From positions 33,386,468-33,450,467 of the forward strand of contig LS997563.1 of NCBI GenBank assembly GCA_000469685.2: DNA of 64,000 nt, in the 5' to 3' direction. Below, in pieces: positions 11,522-22,717 of this stretch (its first letter is position 1; each line of letters opens with the position of its first letter). The notes under the pieces were generated by a model. That model was not told the origin of the DNA, did not search any database, and was given only the letters and a program-made list of their open reading frames with translations. A program made the translations under genes and the position numbers. This DNA is from Haemonchus contortus (Eukaryota > Nematoda > Chromadorea > Rhabditida > Trichostrongylidae).

Positions 11522-14500
11522 TTACACACCATACTTTTCCAAAATCTGTTTAGCCTCCTCGATTTGCTCAAGCATACGCCTTCTCGGAGCGTCACCAGTG
11601 ACATCCTTCAGATTCTGGATATTTTCGAATGTTAATAAAGTCGTACATTACTTAACACAGTCTAGCTTACCTTGGTAAGTCGCATCACCTGGCTGTGATA
11701 CTCAGGTATGCTCCGGAATACACGAACATACCGGTCTCCACAAGTAGCTATTAATCGCCCACATGGTGAATATTTGATGACCAGTATCCGCTGATCACCA
11801 TGCACATCGCTCACTAGAACATGTAATTATTATGAACTGAAAAAGATGTAATAAAAAGACGCCCTAACGACGTACATTCTGGGAAGTCTTTGTGTTCATC
11901 CTCACTGCTGAATATCTTCAACGTGGAACCACAAGAGACTGCGAAACTGTCACCAGAAGGGCTCATAGCTAAGCGAACACGGTCTGCACTAGCTCCCTTC
12001 AGCAAGGACCATTCTCCCCTAAAAAGAATTTATGTAAGAGACTTTTATAATGTTAGGAAAGTGTCCCGCCGTTATGATGACGAATGATAAAAAGCATGAA
12101 GAACTCAATTGTTAATAGTTGTCGCTTCCTGGCCTTGAACATATCGTATGTCTGTGTCGAACACTCTCCAAAACCCATCACGCGAGACCGTAACCGCACG
12201 TGAAGCATTTGCATTGAAAGCCACCGCGAAAACTCCAGAATTGTGACCCTGCGAATCGCTATTTCATTCGAATGCATGAATTGAGATGAAGTCTCCAATA
12301 CTGCATACCTTCAGATCGAAAACTCTCTTGGCATCTTGAAACACCTTTTCCCGATTGAAGATGACCTGAACCAAAGCCTCGCAGAAGAATAAAGTTAAAA
12401 CTATCGGCTATAAAAATACCTCATAAACAAAAACTTCCGTTGTAAATCCACAAGCAGCGACGAATCGACCATCAGGCGATATTACTACATCGAACAGAGA
12501 ACTCATCTGTAATGCTCAGAGAAAGTGATGAAGACAAAAGAAAAATGTTGAAAGCGAATCTACCTTGGGTTCCAAAGTTTTTAAGAGTTCGCCATGAATA
12601 TCGTATAAAGCAATCTTGTTGTCAGGTGACGCCGACATCAAAAACTTCCCTTGAGAAGAGATTGCGATCAGAAATAAATGAATGCTCAGAATCTCAAGAA
12701 GTTCCAACAAATACATGCAATCCTAGTAGCTTCAAGGTAACGCAGAACAAGAATTTCGCCTCACCATTCGATGAAATACCAGAGCGAGAAATGTCAAGTG
12801 TGTGCACTGATGGGAAAGATAAGTTCTCAACGTGAACAAATTTGTACGATGCTCCGGGTTCCTTTTTCACCAACTTGAATACCGCTAGCTGAACGACATA
12901 TCTCTCCCAAACCCTTCAAAACAGAGGCGCAATGATGAAGAAACCTTTTCAGCCGAATAAGCTAACTTGTAAATGCAAAAAAAAAATAATTTTTCCACAA
13001 AACTCAGATGTTAGAGATTAAACATTGAGTTCGATAACAACGAAAACTGACTCACTCTATTCGACCGTTTCATGGCAAACACCACACTTTTACAATCTGG
13101 GGAGAATGACACTTGAGTAGCGGTATCGAAATCCAAAACCTGCCGCACACTTCTGTGTTCTCTTTCTTCAAAATCCTAAATTGATATTCACAAAAACAGG
13201 ATTCGTAAACACACGCTCTTCCTTGCAAACTCCTACAGTATCTGATATGATTTTTTGCAAACATGGTGCATTGAAAATGTTTTTCCTACAATCCACAAGT
13301 CTTCGACAAGTGATACTTCGATGTTCAAATTTTGACAGAGTCTATGCAGACTTTACTACATTTTTATAGCAGTGGCTTAGTGCTTGCAGGAAGTCTCCTG
13401 AACTAACGATTGCTTTTAGCCTGAATGTTCACAAAAGATTCAATCACAAAAGAAAAGGGACTGAGAGAGGCCTTCTGCTACTTTACGACAGTAGAACAAG
13501 GTGTTTCACTTGTACGCAATCAAGGGCGGACATTCAAGTGTGCTCAGACGAGTGCTCGTGACACCACGAAGCAATCATTCATATTGCCAGGGGCATTTGT
13601 GTTGAGAAGGGCAGTAGAGTGTCCATAAATGAGGCCATAGCATTCTCTTTTGCTATTACCGTTCAGTTTTTCTCATTACGAAGAAAAACCCACAGAATTA
13701 ATAAACTGAATAGGTATGAATGAAATTAACCCATTGCGTACCGTGGCGTTTTTGCACCGGATGGTGCATAAGCGCGGCGTTTTCCTCATAATCGAAGCGA
13801 CGACGAGACTAACGGCGAGTAGCACGTGGCCACACAGAGCGGGTTTTGAGCGAATCGCAAAGTATGTGCTGTTCAAACTTTAGTGAGATTCACGCAGAGG
13901 CAAAGAGGCGTACTGCACCATGTGGCAATGGGTTAACAATTATCGATGAGTACCAGATGTAACACTACTCGGAATTCTCTCAGCTCTTAAGTAGATGAGC
14001 ACAGTAACGTTTACCTACCCTCACATCCCATAAAAATACAGTTCTATCTGAAGATACAGTGACGAATTTTTTTCCATCTTGAGCGAAGTCCACGCCGGTA
14101 ACATCAGCTGTATGACCCTTCAAAGTCGTCACTGACCATAGATGGTCATACGAAGCTTCCTTGGCCTAAGACAGAGTAACTGTAACACACTAACAGTATC
14201 TGGAACAGAAAAGCATATACGTTATATTTGATTTGATTATTTCTTTCCTTTCAGCAAGCCATCATAAAGTTACCTTCGGCTTCCAGTGGTCGTTTTTTCG
14301 GTGCTTGTTGGCTTTTCTAGTTGCATCTAATTTTGCATCCTCGTCCACTTCCTCTACCTCCTGAGCAATGTCCCTGGAAGTTGAACAGTAGAACACAATA
14401 TAACCAATGTTTCAAGAAAAGTCCAAAACACACTCTTCCTCACGCTCTCGAATGCTTTCCTCCCTCTGTTTTTTGGTAAAGTAGTATATTGATGAGACCA

Positions 14501-14594
14501 TAATCACCAAAATCCCAATGAAAGCCGAAAACATCGTGGCTACGTCCATATTTTCAAAGTCCATCATAGTGAAAGTAATCTGATACATCTCCAT
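11522..14594 (-). CDS. TBL2: Transducin beta-like protein 2 orthologue (ER-anchored WD40)
   Basis: A twelve-exon model gives about 461 residues, against about 447 in human TBL2. Exons run from 14594 down: 14434-14594, 14274-14373, 14019-14165, 13056-13175, 12765-12903, 12564-12649, 12420-12506, 12309-12365, 12134-12248, 11876-12013 (or 12018), 11671-11813 and 11522-11614. Exon 1 gives a membrane anchor (residues about 19-40, FSAFIGILVIMVSSIYY), then a charged linker. WD repeats follow: KGHTADVTGVDFAQDGKK, REHRSV...ATQVSFSPDCKS, GKFLMSASPDNKIALYD, VVISPDGRFVAACGFTTEV, GHNSGVFAVAFNAN, VRLAMSPSGDSFAVSCGS and GRLIATCGDRYVRVFR, then a basic C-terminal helix ending in YGV. Order and wording track vertebrate TBL2 closely. 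The family is an ER membrane protein linked to PERK and ER-stress signalling in vertebrates (known). All junctions are phase-consistent; only the exon 9/10 junction lacks a GT donor (see findings). Confidence 0.92.
13730..13932. mobile_element. piggyBac-like MITE in TBL2 intron 3
   Basis: A 203-bp segment is flanked on both sides by TTAA (13726-13729 and 13933-13936). Its ends are inverted: left CCCATTGC, right GCAATGGG. The TTAA target and CCC-starting termini are the signature of piggyBac superfamily elements (established knowledge). It has no coding capacity, so it is a non-autonomous element. The interior carries a second inverted pair (GCACC..GGTGC). Confidence 0.65.
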
Positions 14595-15060
14595 TTCAGA
14601 AGTATAAATCGAATGTAAGTGAAAAAGTTATTATCGACGGCTCACGAAACTGCAACATTCATGTGGCGACAGTATGTGGCATGGGATAGGAAAAGGTGAG
14701 ATGACAAACAGCGATTACAAACAAATACGGAAAAGGATCGTCAAGATATGCATGTGCGTGATAGTGCCGAAAAAAGGTCAAGGTTAAGGAACTTCCCTTA
14801 CTTGATTTTCAGTTCAGAAAAAAATGTAAAAATTCAAGCAGGAGAAGAGGTAGCCGTCTTTTTAAGCCCATGATGAAGCATTCTAATTGTAAGCCAACAC
14901 GCCACCACTCACACTTTTGAAAAGGAATGAATCAGTGGCCAGTTTAATGTTCGACTGTTCTCCTATCCCAGGTTTTTGCACGAGGCCTTCCTAATGCTTC
15001 GTTAAAGCACAAAGAGGATAAAGTCTCGAGGCACTAATCAACCCCGTTAGAGGGATGCGC
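14595..15060. other. TBL2 upstream region
   Basis: This is the promoter-side flank of TBL2. I see no TATA box close to the start codon and no clear trans-splice acceptor directly before it. No other feature is recognised. Confidence 0.3.
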
Positions 15061-15061
15061 C

Positions 15062-15303
15062 CACATTCGACTTCCATTCAGAACCGTATTAGCATAGTGA
15101 ATGCGTATAGGTTTCTACAATGACTTCCGTGGCCAGCCGATGTACAAGTCAGTGCTTTTATCCTCCCAGACAAGTGTGGTACCAATTTCCCGACAGCGTA
15201 GGGATAGAAGGCTTCGTTGGCCGAGGCAGATATTGATCCGGGATTCGAACCCGTGACCACGAGTGTGGGTGAAGTGCGCCACCTACCACTATACCATCTC
15301 CGA
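15062..15303 (-). repeat. tRNA-derived SINE (copy 1)
   Basis: Read on the minus strand, the head carries an A-box-like TGGTATAGTGG (15286-15296) and a B box GGTTCGAATCC (15241-15251), spaced as in a tRNA. It is followed by a non-tRNA body. The body aligns with 49290-49480: CCTCGGCCAACGAAGCCTT, then AATTGGTACCA, then GAGGATAAAA, then AAGTCATTGTA and ATACGCATTCA. A tRNA-like head plus a shared body in two distant places is the definition of a tRNA-type SINE. It is not a functional tRNA, because the acceptor stem does not pair. Confidence 0.75.
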
Positions 15304-17814
15304 TACTAAAAATTTATGACTTTCGCTAAGAAACGCTTCGCAGACTATTATAGACCCGTAAAGCCGGCTATCGCTCCTACACTAACGCCTGGTGCTGGTA
15401 AACGAAGGTAGCCCGCTCGTTCCCAGCTACACTTTCATCAGAAAAGATTTCAAAGGATCAGATATGTGCACGTTGTGGGAGTGATTGATTTCATCACATT
15501 ATCTGTTAAGGAAGTTGTGCGGAAAATCGCCTACATGAAGGAAAATAGGAAGAAGTACAACAAAATCGAAGAGACCAAAAGCTTTGTTGAGGGGCCTTCC
15601 CTGTTGTAATCCCCGATCAATGCAAAGGATCAAAAAGTTTTTCAAGTAGGGGATTGGCTCATGGGTCGGCATGATCAAGCTACGTTCCCAACTAGACAAC
15701 TACAAAAAATCCAGTTATCATAGAAAGAGAATGAGAACTGATACCGTAAACTGTAGTTTAGGTTTTACTTTTTAAGCAGTAAGCGACAAAGAGTCTCCAT
15801 TTGGAAATTCTAGTATCATGGAACATTTATGGCAAAGATACGACCTAATGAAAACCTGATGTTTGTTGTCGATTCCCAATAATTTATTAACGGAGGATGA
15901 AGACATCTTAAGCTTAAAAAAACTTCAGGAACAAACAAACAGTAATATTCAGGCGCTCTACGAAGTATTACTTAGTAATGTACATATTTTAGTAAAAATG
16001 AAAGTAGGTTCTCACAGACAGAACTTCTTTTCAAACCAGTTAAACAAGGAAAGGCCACAAAACCGCCACAATTCCCAACAAAGGGGCCTGGCTTTGTAGC
16101 GCAAGTCTGCATTAGTGGGCGTTACGTACAGCAAACGCCACTTGGCATTTTGCCTTGGTGACGTGCAAGTTGAGGTCTGCTTGTCCACCTACAGGGTTGA
16201 CCACGATGAAGGAAATTGCGAGGCCTTCCGATATCGACAGCGACGACGACTGCATCTGAAGCCCGTCGAATCCTGCAGAACGTCGACGCTTCCAAGTCAT
16301 TCTCTGACGTGTCGCTCCACGTCGATCGATATCATTTCCATTCTCATAGTGATTTCGGCCATTTCATGGTTTTCCGTTCACGGCGATGAACGATCTCCGC
16401 TCCTATTCGCCTTCATTGTTTTGTTATACCTCTTCTTTCTTCACTCGTCTTTTCACTTTCGCCTGTTCTGTCCTGAGCCAGCTCAGCTTGATCAACTTCT
16501 TAATTCCTTTCTCTTTTGCAAACCTTCGACACCTTGGAATAGCTGTGCTCTAGCTCTTCTGCCAACAGTGTTAACCCAAAGTGACCATCCATATCGTTAG
16601 GCTGCATAGTACTAAGTCCATGTATCGCAAAATTCATTGGCAAACACTCGATCCGTATCGATTTGAGGATTTGCAAAGTCGTGAATTGTTTAACATCCAA
16701 ATGTGCTGTCGCATGTTAGATACGCATTGATCGAATTCATTCGATGACTCATTCAATCAATTCCTCTCCAATCACCGCTATACGATAAGGTAACGATACA
16801 GACTAAGAACAGGCCCTAATAAACTGCAGAAGTTTGACCAGGGCTTTCTAGAGTAAGGAATCATTTGTTTCCAGGGAGGCATTCAAACAAATACCCCGAG
16901 ATCGACACCTACGTTGGAATAACATTCTTGTAAATATCCTCTTTTTTTTTGGAAATAAAATGAAAAATTATCGAGTTCGGGTGCCAGCTTCGACAGTTTC
17001 ATTAGCAGATGAGATAACAAAGAAAGAAGAATAGAGATGTCGATCGCACGCTCGATTTGCTTTTGTCGGAATAGCAGTTTTGGGCCACTGCTAACATTTC
17101 TTTTCTTCATCGCTGCTGATCTGTAGGTCTTGTTAGAAGAATACCTATTGATTGCCTAGCTTAGCTCTTTCTAAGGGAGCGAATGAGGTAGTAGAATGCT
17201 CCATTTAAGGATCCTCTAGCCATCTCGTTGTTGTCATTAACAATAAACAGGCGAGCGTATACAAGGCTAAGAATTGGAGACAGAAATGATAGGTAGTCCT
17301 TCCTTCCAAGTTAAGGGGGGGGGGGGGTTACTCGACCGCTGCTGCCGATAATTTCCATGCAGCAGTTTATAATGTCGTTATTTTTCCCGATTTTTTTTTT
17401 ACCTTTTCTTGACTTTAATGAACTAGTTTTGCGTTGTTTATCTAGGGGAACCTATAGACGAATGTTAGCCCTAACATAAAAATCCGGTAGAGTATGAACG
17501 CAGTCAGGTGCGCGAGTCACTACTACTGTGGTTAAAAAGGAATGTTCACATCGCGAAGGTTTCAAACTGTTATGGTGGGAAAGCAGTGTAGCAAATGTGT
17601 AATTATAGTTGTAATTTGCTGCGAATTCAAATGTAGTGACAGAATCTTCGAGATGATCATTATGTTCTCAAGATCGCATCTCCTTTGCTTTCCACGACAG
17701 AATGATGATTTTGCACTGTATGTTTCATCTCAACAAGCATCTGATCGTCGTCGGATTTCTTCAAATCCATTGGTCACTTAAAATACGCTCGAAAAAGGAT
17801 TTTTTTTGCTTCCA
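15304..17814. other. Intergenic, nothing firm recognised
   Basis: Two longish open frames (15863-16099 and 16115-16600, both +) show no known domain. The second is antisense to another open frame and looks like chance. A G13 homopolymer lies at 17315-17327 and a run of T near 17390. Confidence 0.35.
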
Positions 17815-17829
17815 GGAGATATTTCAAAC
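17805..17829 (+). promoter_or_regulatory. Likely spliced-leader trans-splice acceptor before RER1
   Basis: The sequence TTTTTTGCTTCCAG ends at 17815, 14 nt before the RER1 ATG (17830). No upstream coding exon joins it. A polypyrimidine/AG acceptor this close to a start codon is the usual place for SL addition in nematodes. The inference is from position and sequence only. Confidence 0.6.
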
Positions 17830-19850
17830 ATGGATGACGACCTGAGAGAAAGACCTGGCGTTGTTTCCCGGTTCTTCCATTCCTTAGAAGTGGTGAGTTC
17901 ACCTTTTTAGCTTCACCTTTTAACCCTTTCTACATTTTTGAACCTTTCTTAGAAATACCAATATTATTTGGATAAACTCACACCGCAAACTACTGTTCGG
18001 TGGTTGATGGCAGCAGTAGCGATAATCACTTTTTGTGCTAGGATTCTCTACCTCCAAGTGAGTCATCTTCCAGTTATATTTTGTTTATAAGGTCTTGAAA
18101 CTGATGTATATTAGTTCGAACCAGCTGCTAGCGTAAGCAAAAGAGTGAAATCTCAGCATTCGACGGGCAACATGCAATGCTAAGCAAGATTCCTATCTTC
18201 GAAAGCAATTCGATTGCACTTTTGTGGACAAAATCTTTGAGCGATAACTAGTATTAGAAACTAGATTGAAGCAGAGTTAGACCTATGATTAAACTGTACT
18301 GGCAGGAGCTATGTATTGAAAGAAATTGTGTACCTCGTCAAAAAGTCAAAAACGCGATTTAAAAGAAATTTATTTCATCTATACCTTGAAAAATACCACG
18401 TACAAAACCCCTTGTGCTAACTCTTGGCTACAGTTTGTTAGCAACTTGATAGGGCGCAGTTTTAGGGTTTTCCATATTTTTTTCTTGTTTCTGTTCCTTT
18501 CCTTTGCCGTGCTGAACGGTAGGATGTTGCATTTTTGATAAGCTGGTGAACCCTCCTACTTATTCATCATTTTCGAATCAAAATCAAGAGGTTCTCAATC
18601 GTTACTCCTTTGTTCATGAGCTAGGTAATTTTCTGAAAGTCGAGGATAAAAATGGTTTTTCTATTTCTTTTTTTCGATTGTCTATTTGGTCGTCGATTGC
18701 TAGTTCCGTTAGTCGTTGAAGAGCATTGTCTGCAGGGCTTCTACATAGTGGCATATGCTGTTGGAATCTACTATTTGAATTTGCTCCTTTTGTTCCTAAC
18801 ACCCTCTATTGATCCTGCCCTCGAGGACGACGATGATGGGCCTGTTCTGCCATCAAGAACGAATGATGAATTTCGTCCGTTTATGCGACGATTACCTGAA
18901 TTCAAATGCTGGTATGCTTTCGTGCTTTATTTAGTTGGGTAGAAACTATCGCACGTATGTGGCCCACGTCCATCAATTGATCAAGTCTGGCATCGATAGA
19001 TGTCTATTTCTTTTTCTTTGATAATGCTTTTTGATGTTAAGGCACACATTGTAAACTCTACAATCGGTATCATTCAAATCTTATTCAGGCACTCTGCTAT
19101 GAAAGCCACTTTAATCGCGATTTTTTGTACATTTTTCGAATTCTTCAATGTGCCGGTATTCTGGCCGATTCTTGTCATGTACTTCATCATTCTTTTCTTC
19201 CTAACAATGAAGAGACAGATAATGGTGAGTCATTTTTCACATAAACTCCTCAGTAGTAGTTCATCACTATCTTATCATACGATTCAGTACTCAGAGAGAA
19301 TGCAATGCCATCATTTTTCGAAAAAACCACGTTTTCTTTTTTCTTGTTTCCTCGAAGTAACATAGAGATGAACATTTTTGAGCTTCAGAGGTTTTTGCTT
19401 GAATAGTTGAAAATAATTCTGATCACGCCTCAAACTTGTAGACTTTTCGTGTTTCCATCAGTCTCTCCAAATTCAAAGAGCGTTTGAAGTAGTCGTTAAA
19501 CGTGGCATTAAACTTATGGCTTTTCTTTTTATACGATGACAAATCGGCCAAAACTTATCGGAATTTTCCAAAAATCACTTTTACAAGGATGACTTTCAGT
19601 TTTTTTTTATAATAGTAATCTACCTTTTTCTGATGTTATGATTATTCAAATTGCCACCTTAAGCTTCTTTTCAGGGGCTCATTAATCTGAGAACAGGCTG
19701 AATTGAAGATTTCTGATTTATTATGTTACCTGGAATATACTTCATATACTTTTCTTTTAGCATATGATCAAGTACAAGTACATCCCGTTCACTGTTGGAA
19801 AGCCTCGAATGGCTGGAAAGGAAGACACCGGGAAGGTTGTCGTTGGCTAG
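17830..19850 (+). CDS. RER1: RER1, Golgi-to-ER retrieval receptor
   Basis: A complete five-exon gene with exons 17830-17892, 17953-18057, 18736-18911, 19089-19224 and 19761-19850, all in phase and with GT..AG introns (60, 678, 177 and 536 nt). It encodes 189 residues, close to the usual 190-200 of the family. The protein starts MDDDLRERPGVVSRFFHSL, then KYQYYLDKLTPQTTVRW, TM segments, GFYIVAYAVGIYYLNLLLLF, the acidic loop DPALEDDDDGP, EEFRPF-like DEFRPFMRRLPEFK, then FFNVPVFWPILVMYFI and MKRQI, ending in HMIKYKYIPF and a basic tail. Invariant RER1 blocks are all present. RER1 is a four-TM Golgi protein that returns unassembled ER membrane proteins in COPI vesicles (known). No frameshift or stop is seen, so it is very likely functional. 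Confidence 0.96.
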
Positions 19851-21430
19851 CAATGTAGACCAATTGTTTTCGAAAAAATTCGCCTGTTCATGTCGTTTGC
19901 TTGTTTCCTTTGACCGTCCCATAATCGAGTGTCCACTGTTGCTACCGTAGTAGTACAGTAGTAGACGCCCGCTTTGGGTGCGTCTATCTTCACGATATGG
20001 GTTTTTTGGACGTTGTTTTTTGTTGATACCCTCATTTGTACGCCCATTGTTCTCAACAGTGTGATTGGTAACTCTCTTTTGTGATTTATTGGGGTTGGTT
20101 CAGTCGAAGTAGGGCGAACTGCACTATATTTGAGTTCGCAGCCCAGCTTTTTCAGGAGAGAGTTTTAGCAGCCGCTGATACAATCCCACTTTTCAAGTGA
20201 ACATGATTTTCTTAGCGTATCGTTTTACAATATTTCTCCTCATTTTTCCTCGGTTAGGTAAAGCTTTAGCACTTCTTTTTCCTGATCAGGCTGGTTTTGT
20301 GATGGAACTGATTTGTGCGAAAAGGAATAGCGGCTAATTAGGAAATTCCCACATTAACAATTCAGGGCAAAGGAAATTTCTAGCAGCAGGTTGTGCCGAA
20401 TTATCTGTCTAATTGTGCTAAGAGTTATAGTTCTTCATGTTACTTCAACTGAACTTGCCCTTATTCTGGGGAGAGGGCGTTCATTTTTGGGCTTTGCAGC
20501 GAATATCTGGTTTATGAATGTAGTGTCAGATGATAATTAATTTATAAATGTTACTCATGTCGTATTCTTGTTTTATTGCAGTCTTTCTTAAAAGCGGTAG
20601 AGTGTTGTCATGCTTTCTCTCCTTATCAGACCCGCTGTTTTATGCACCCGATATGGTGCTAAGCGGTCGTGGTTTTTTTTAATCTGTAAACAAGATTTTT
20701 TAATTCATGTTTGGTAGTACCTGGATGTTACCGTATTTCTATTTATTTGAGCGATTCCATGAGACGTTAATTCAGAAGAAAGTTATTAGTTCGAGAGGAT
20801 TGGTGCATTTCGTAAAAAGTCTTGGTTTCGACGCAGCTTGTTTTTTCTCTAACATTTGGCACGAGCTAGCTTCCAAGCAAAGGATGTGAAAACAACAGCA
20901 TTGAATTTCCCGAAACATTACAGATTACAGACCAGAAATATCGAATAGTCATCCGGTAGATGATGATTGTAAAAATTTTGTTATATTCTAGGTGGAGCTG
21001 GAAAACCAGACTATGGTATTGATTTTCTTGTGAGACATCGCGCTGTGAGAGTAGCTAGAAGTTTGTTTTTAGGAACTGTCCTGCCGTTTATTATTTTTGG
21101 AAAATGAAACCGTTTACTCTCCACTGGAAGTGGTAGTTTTGTATCGTCATCTCAAAATAGATCAAAGGCTGGTTTTATAGTTGACGACCAATCGAATGCG
21201 TTCAGGTGTGATGGGCGGGTCGGCTGGTGGATAATTAGGATAGGCCTACCCGTTTCATGGTAAGGTTTTCGGCGTTAATCAGTCCGGGATGAGCTGCGCA
21301 TTTTGGTTCCCACAGGCCCTTCTTTCATAATACACTGCTAAATCTGAAGGAGGGGCATAAATCTCAAAATCATCTGTTTTTCAGGGAGGCACTGCTGTTT
21401 AATTTGTAGACCACTTCCTTATGGAAGATT
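19851..21430. other. RER1 downstream intergenic region
   Basis: The sequence is AT-rich with no gene that I can support. There is no clear AATAAA right after the RER1 stop; the 3' end is not determined. Confidence 0.35.
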
Positions 21431-22205
21431 GCTTTTTGTTGCGAAAGTGTGGGCTCGATGGTTGATGTTCCCCCCAGAAATCTGAAGCAGAGACTGGTAC
21501 AAAACCGTCTCTATGATCGTTTCTGCACGACCCCCCACTGCATCATCTGTTCCAACGGGAGAGGGGGTGACTGCATGGCGTCAGGTGTGATCTACGTGAT
21601 CACAGTAACCTCTGTGGAGATGAGTACATAGGCGAGACCGGAAGACCTCTAATATGCAGGGTCAAGGAACACCTGGATGGCTTGAAGAAATCGAGGCCTA
21701 AAACGCCCCTGGGGGAACATAGGAGGCACCACCACGAGGATGTAGAGTTTGGGGTATCTATCAGGGTCTTGATGCGGGAACCCACGATCTCAGCGCGAAA
21801 GACTCTTGAAGCCTTTTGGATCAACGCTAAAAATCCAAAAATGAATCGGAAGGATGAAGTCTGGTTGTAACTAACGAGCTTGCCCCGTTCCTCGACCTGT
21901 GTGGCTTTCAACTGCCACCGGCGTCCGAGGTAGGGGTCAGGACACTCGGGCCCACCCACTGTGATTAGTATAAATACGCAAAAAAAGGAGGGTCAACGGT
22001 TTTCTTGTGACATCTAAGGTGGGTTACCGATTGTGATTTACAATACTTTCCTAGGTATCTATAGGCCACACCTGAACTAAGCTGAGGTCTGAACGTCGTT
22101 TGGCCAGGATGAACTCAAATATTTTTTGGCTTCCAGGCTCAGACGAAGGCGATTGGCCGAAACGTTAGCCGAATGAAATCATTGTATCATCTTGGTCGTG
22201 GCTTC
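21430..22205 (+). mobile_element. Penelope-like element 3' end with GIY-YIG nuclease (one frameshift)
   Basis: From 21458 the frame reads PPRNLKQRLVQNRLYDRFC, then C-IICSNGRGGDCMASG, as at the end of a Penelope-type reverse transcriptase, and runs into VIYVIT. After a frame change near 21605 it continues NLCGDEYIGETGRPLI, then RVKEHLDGLKKSRP, ending WINAKNPKMNRKDEVWL at the TAA near 21870. VIYVIT and EYIGETG are the GIY and YIG halves of the GIY-YIG fold, and the following Arg (RV-EHL) is the catalytic-arginine region. Further down, 22140-22180 has GACGAAGGCGATTGGCCGAAACGTTAGCC, the sort of 3' UTR sequence typical of this class. The RT core upstream is missing, so the copy is truncated and frameshifted. 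Confidence 0.8.
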
Positions 22206-22717
22206 AAAGAGACCTCCCAAGATTGCTTTTTGTTTTTTTTTTCTAGGTTGCGCACCGGGCTGCCATATTCCCAGATGGAGATGATTTCATAGTACCTCTA
22301 GCCACCTTTCCAGTTTTTTGTCTGTTCCAGTTCCAAGAACATTAAATTTTGCATCGCTGCTTCTACATTTGTCTGATCTGGGAAAATAAGATCTTGTCTA
22401 GCTAAAAGCGTTTCAGAGAAAACGTTTTGTTCGGTAGTAAAAGCGTCGTGACGTCACAGACTGAAAATCACAACTTGCCTCCCACGACGCAGAACAATCA
22501 AACCCTTAGGAACTGTAGGAGGTTAGAATGGCATCAGATCGTTCAAATTAGGGAATATCATTTAGTTTTTATGCACCGAACGTTCTCCTGGCTATTTACC
22601 GTTGTGCTACATCCCTGTACTATGGACGATTCAGCTGTCTATTCGCAGCCAACTGAGAGAGGAGATAGGTCCGGCTTTGTGGGCAACGATGGATTTTTAC
22701 CATCGTCATTTAACATA

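Noticed and set aside
15232..15303. Possible functional tRNA gene (A and B boxes on the minus strand)
   Set aside because: The acceptor and anticodon stems do not pair properly, and the head is fused to a body shared with a second locus, so it is a SINE head.
17315..17327. G13 homopolymer as a possible second copy of the G-run MITE terminus
   Set aside because: The flanking sequence does not match the MITE terminal repeat.
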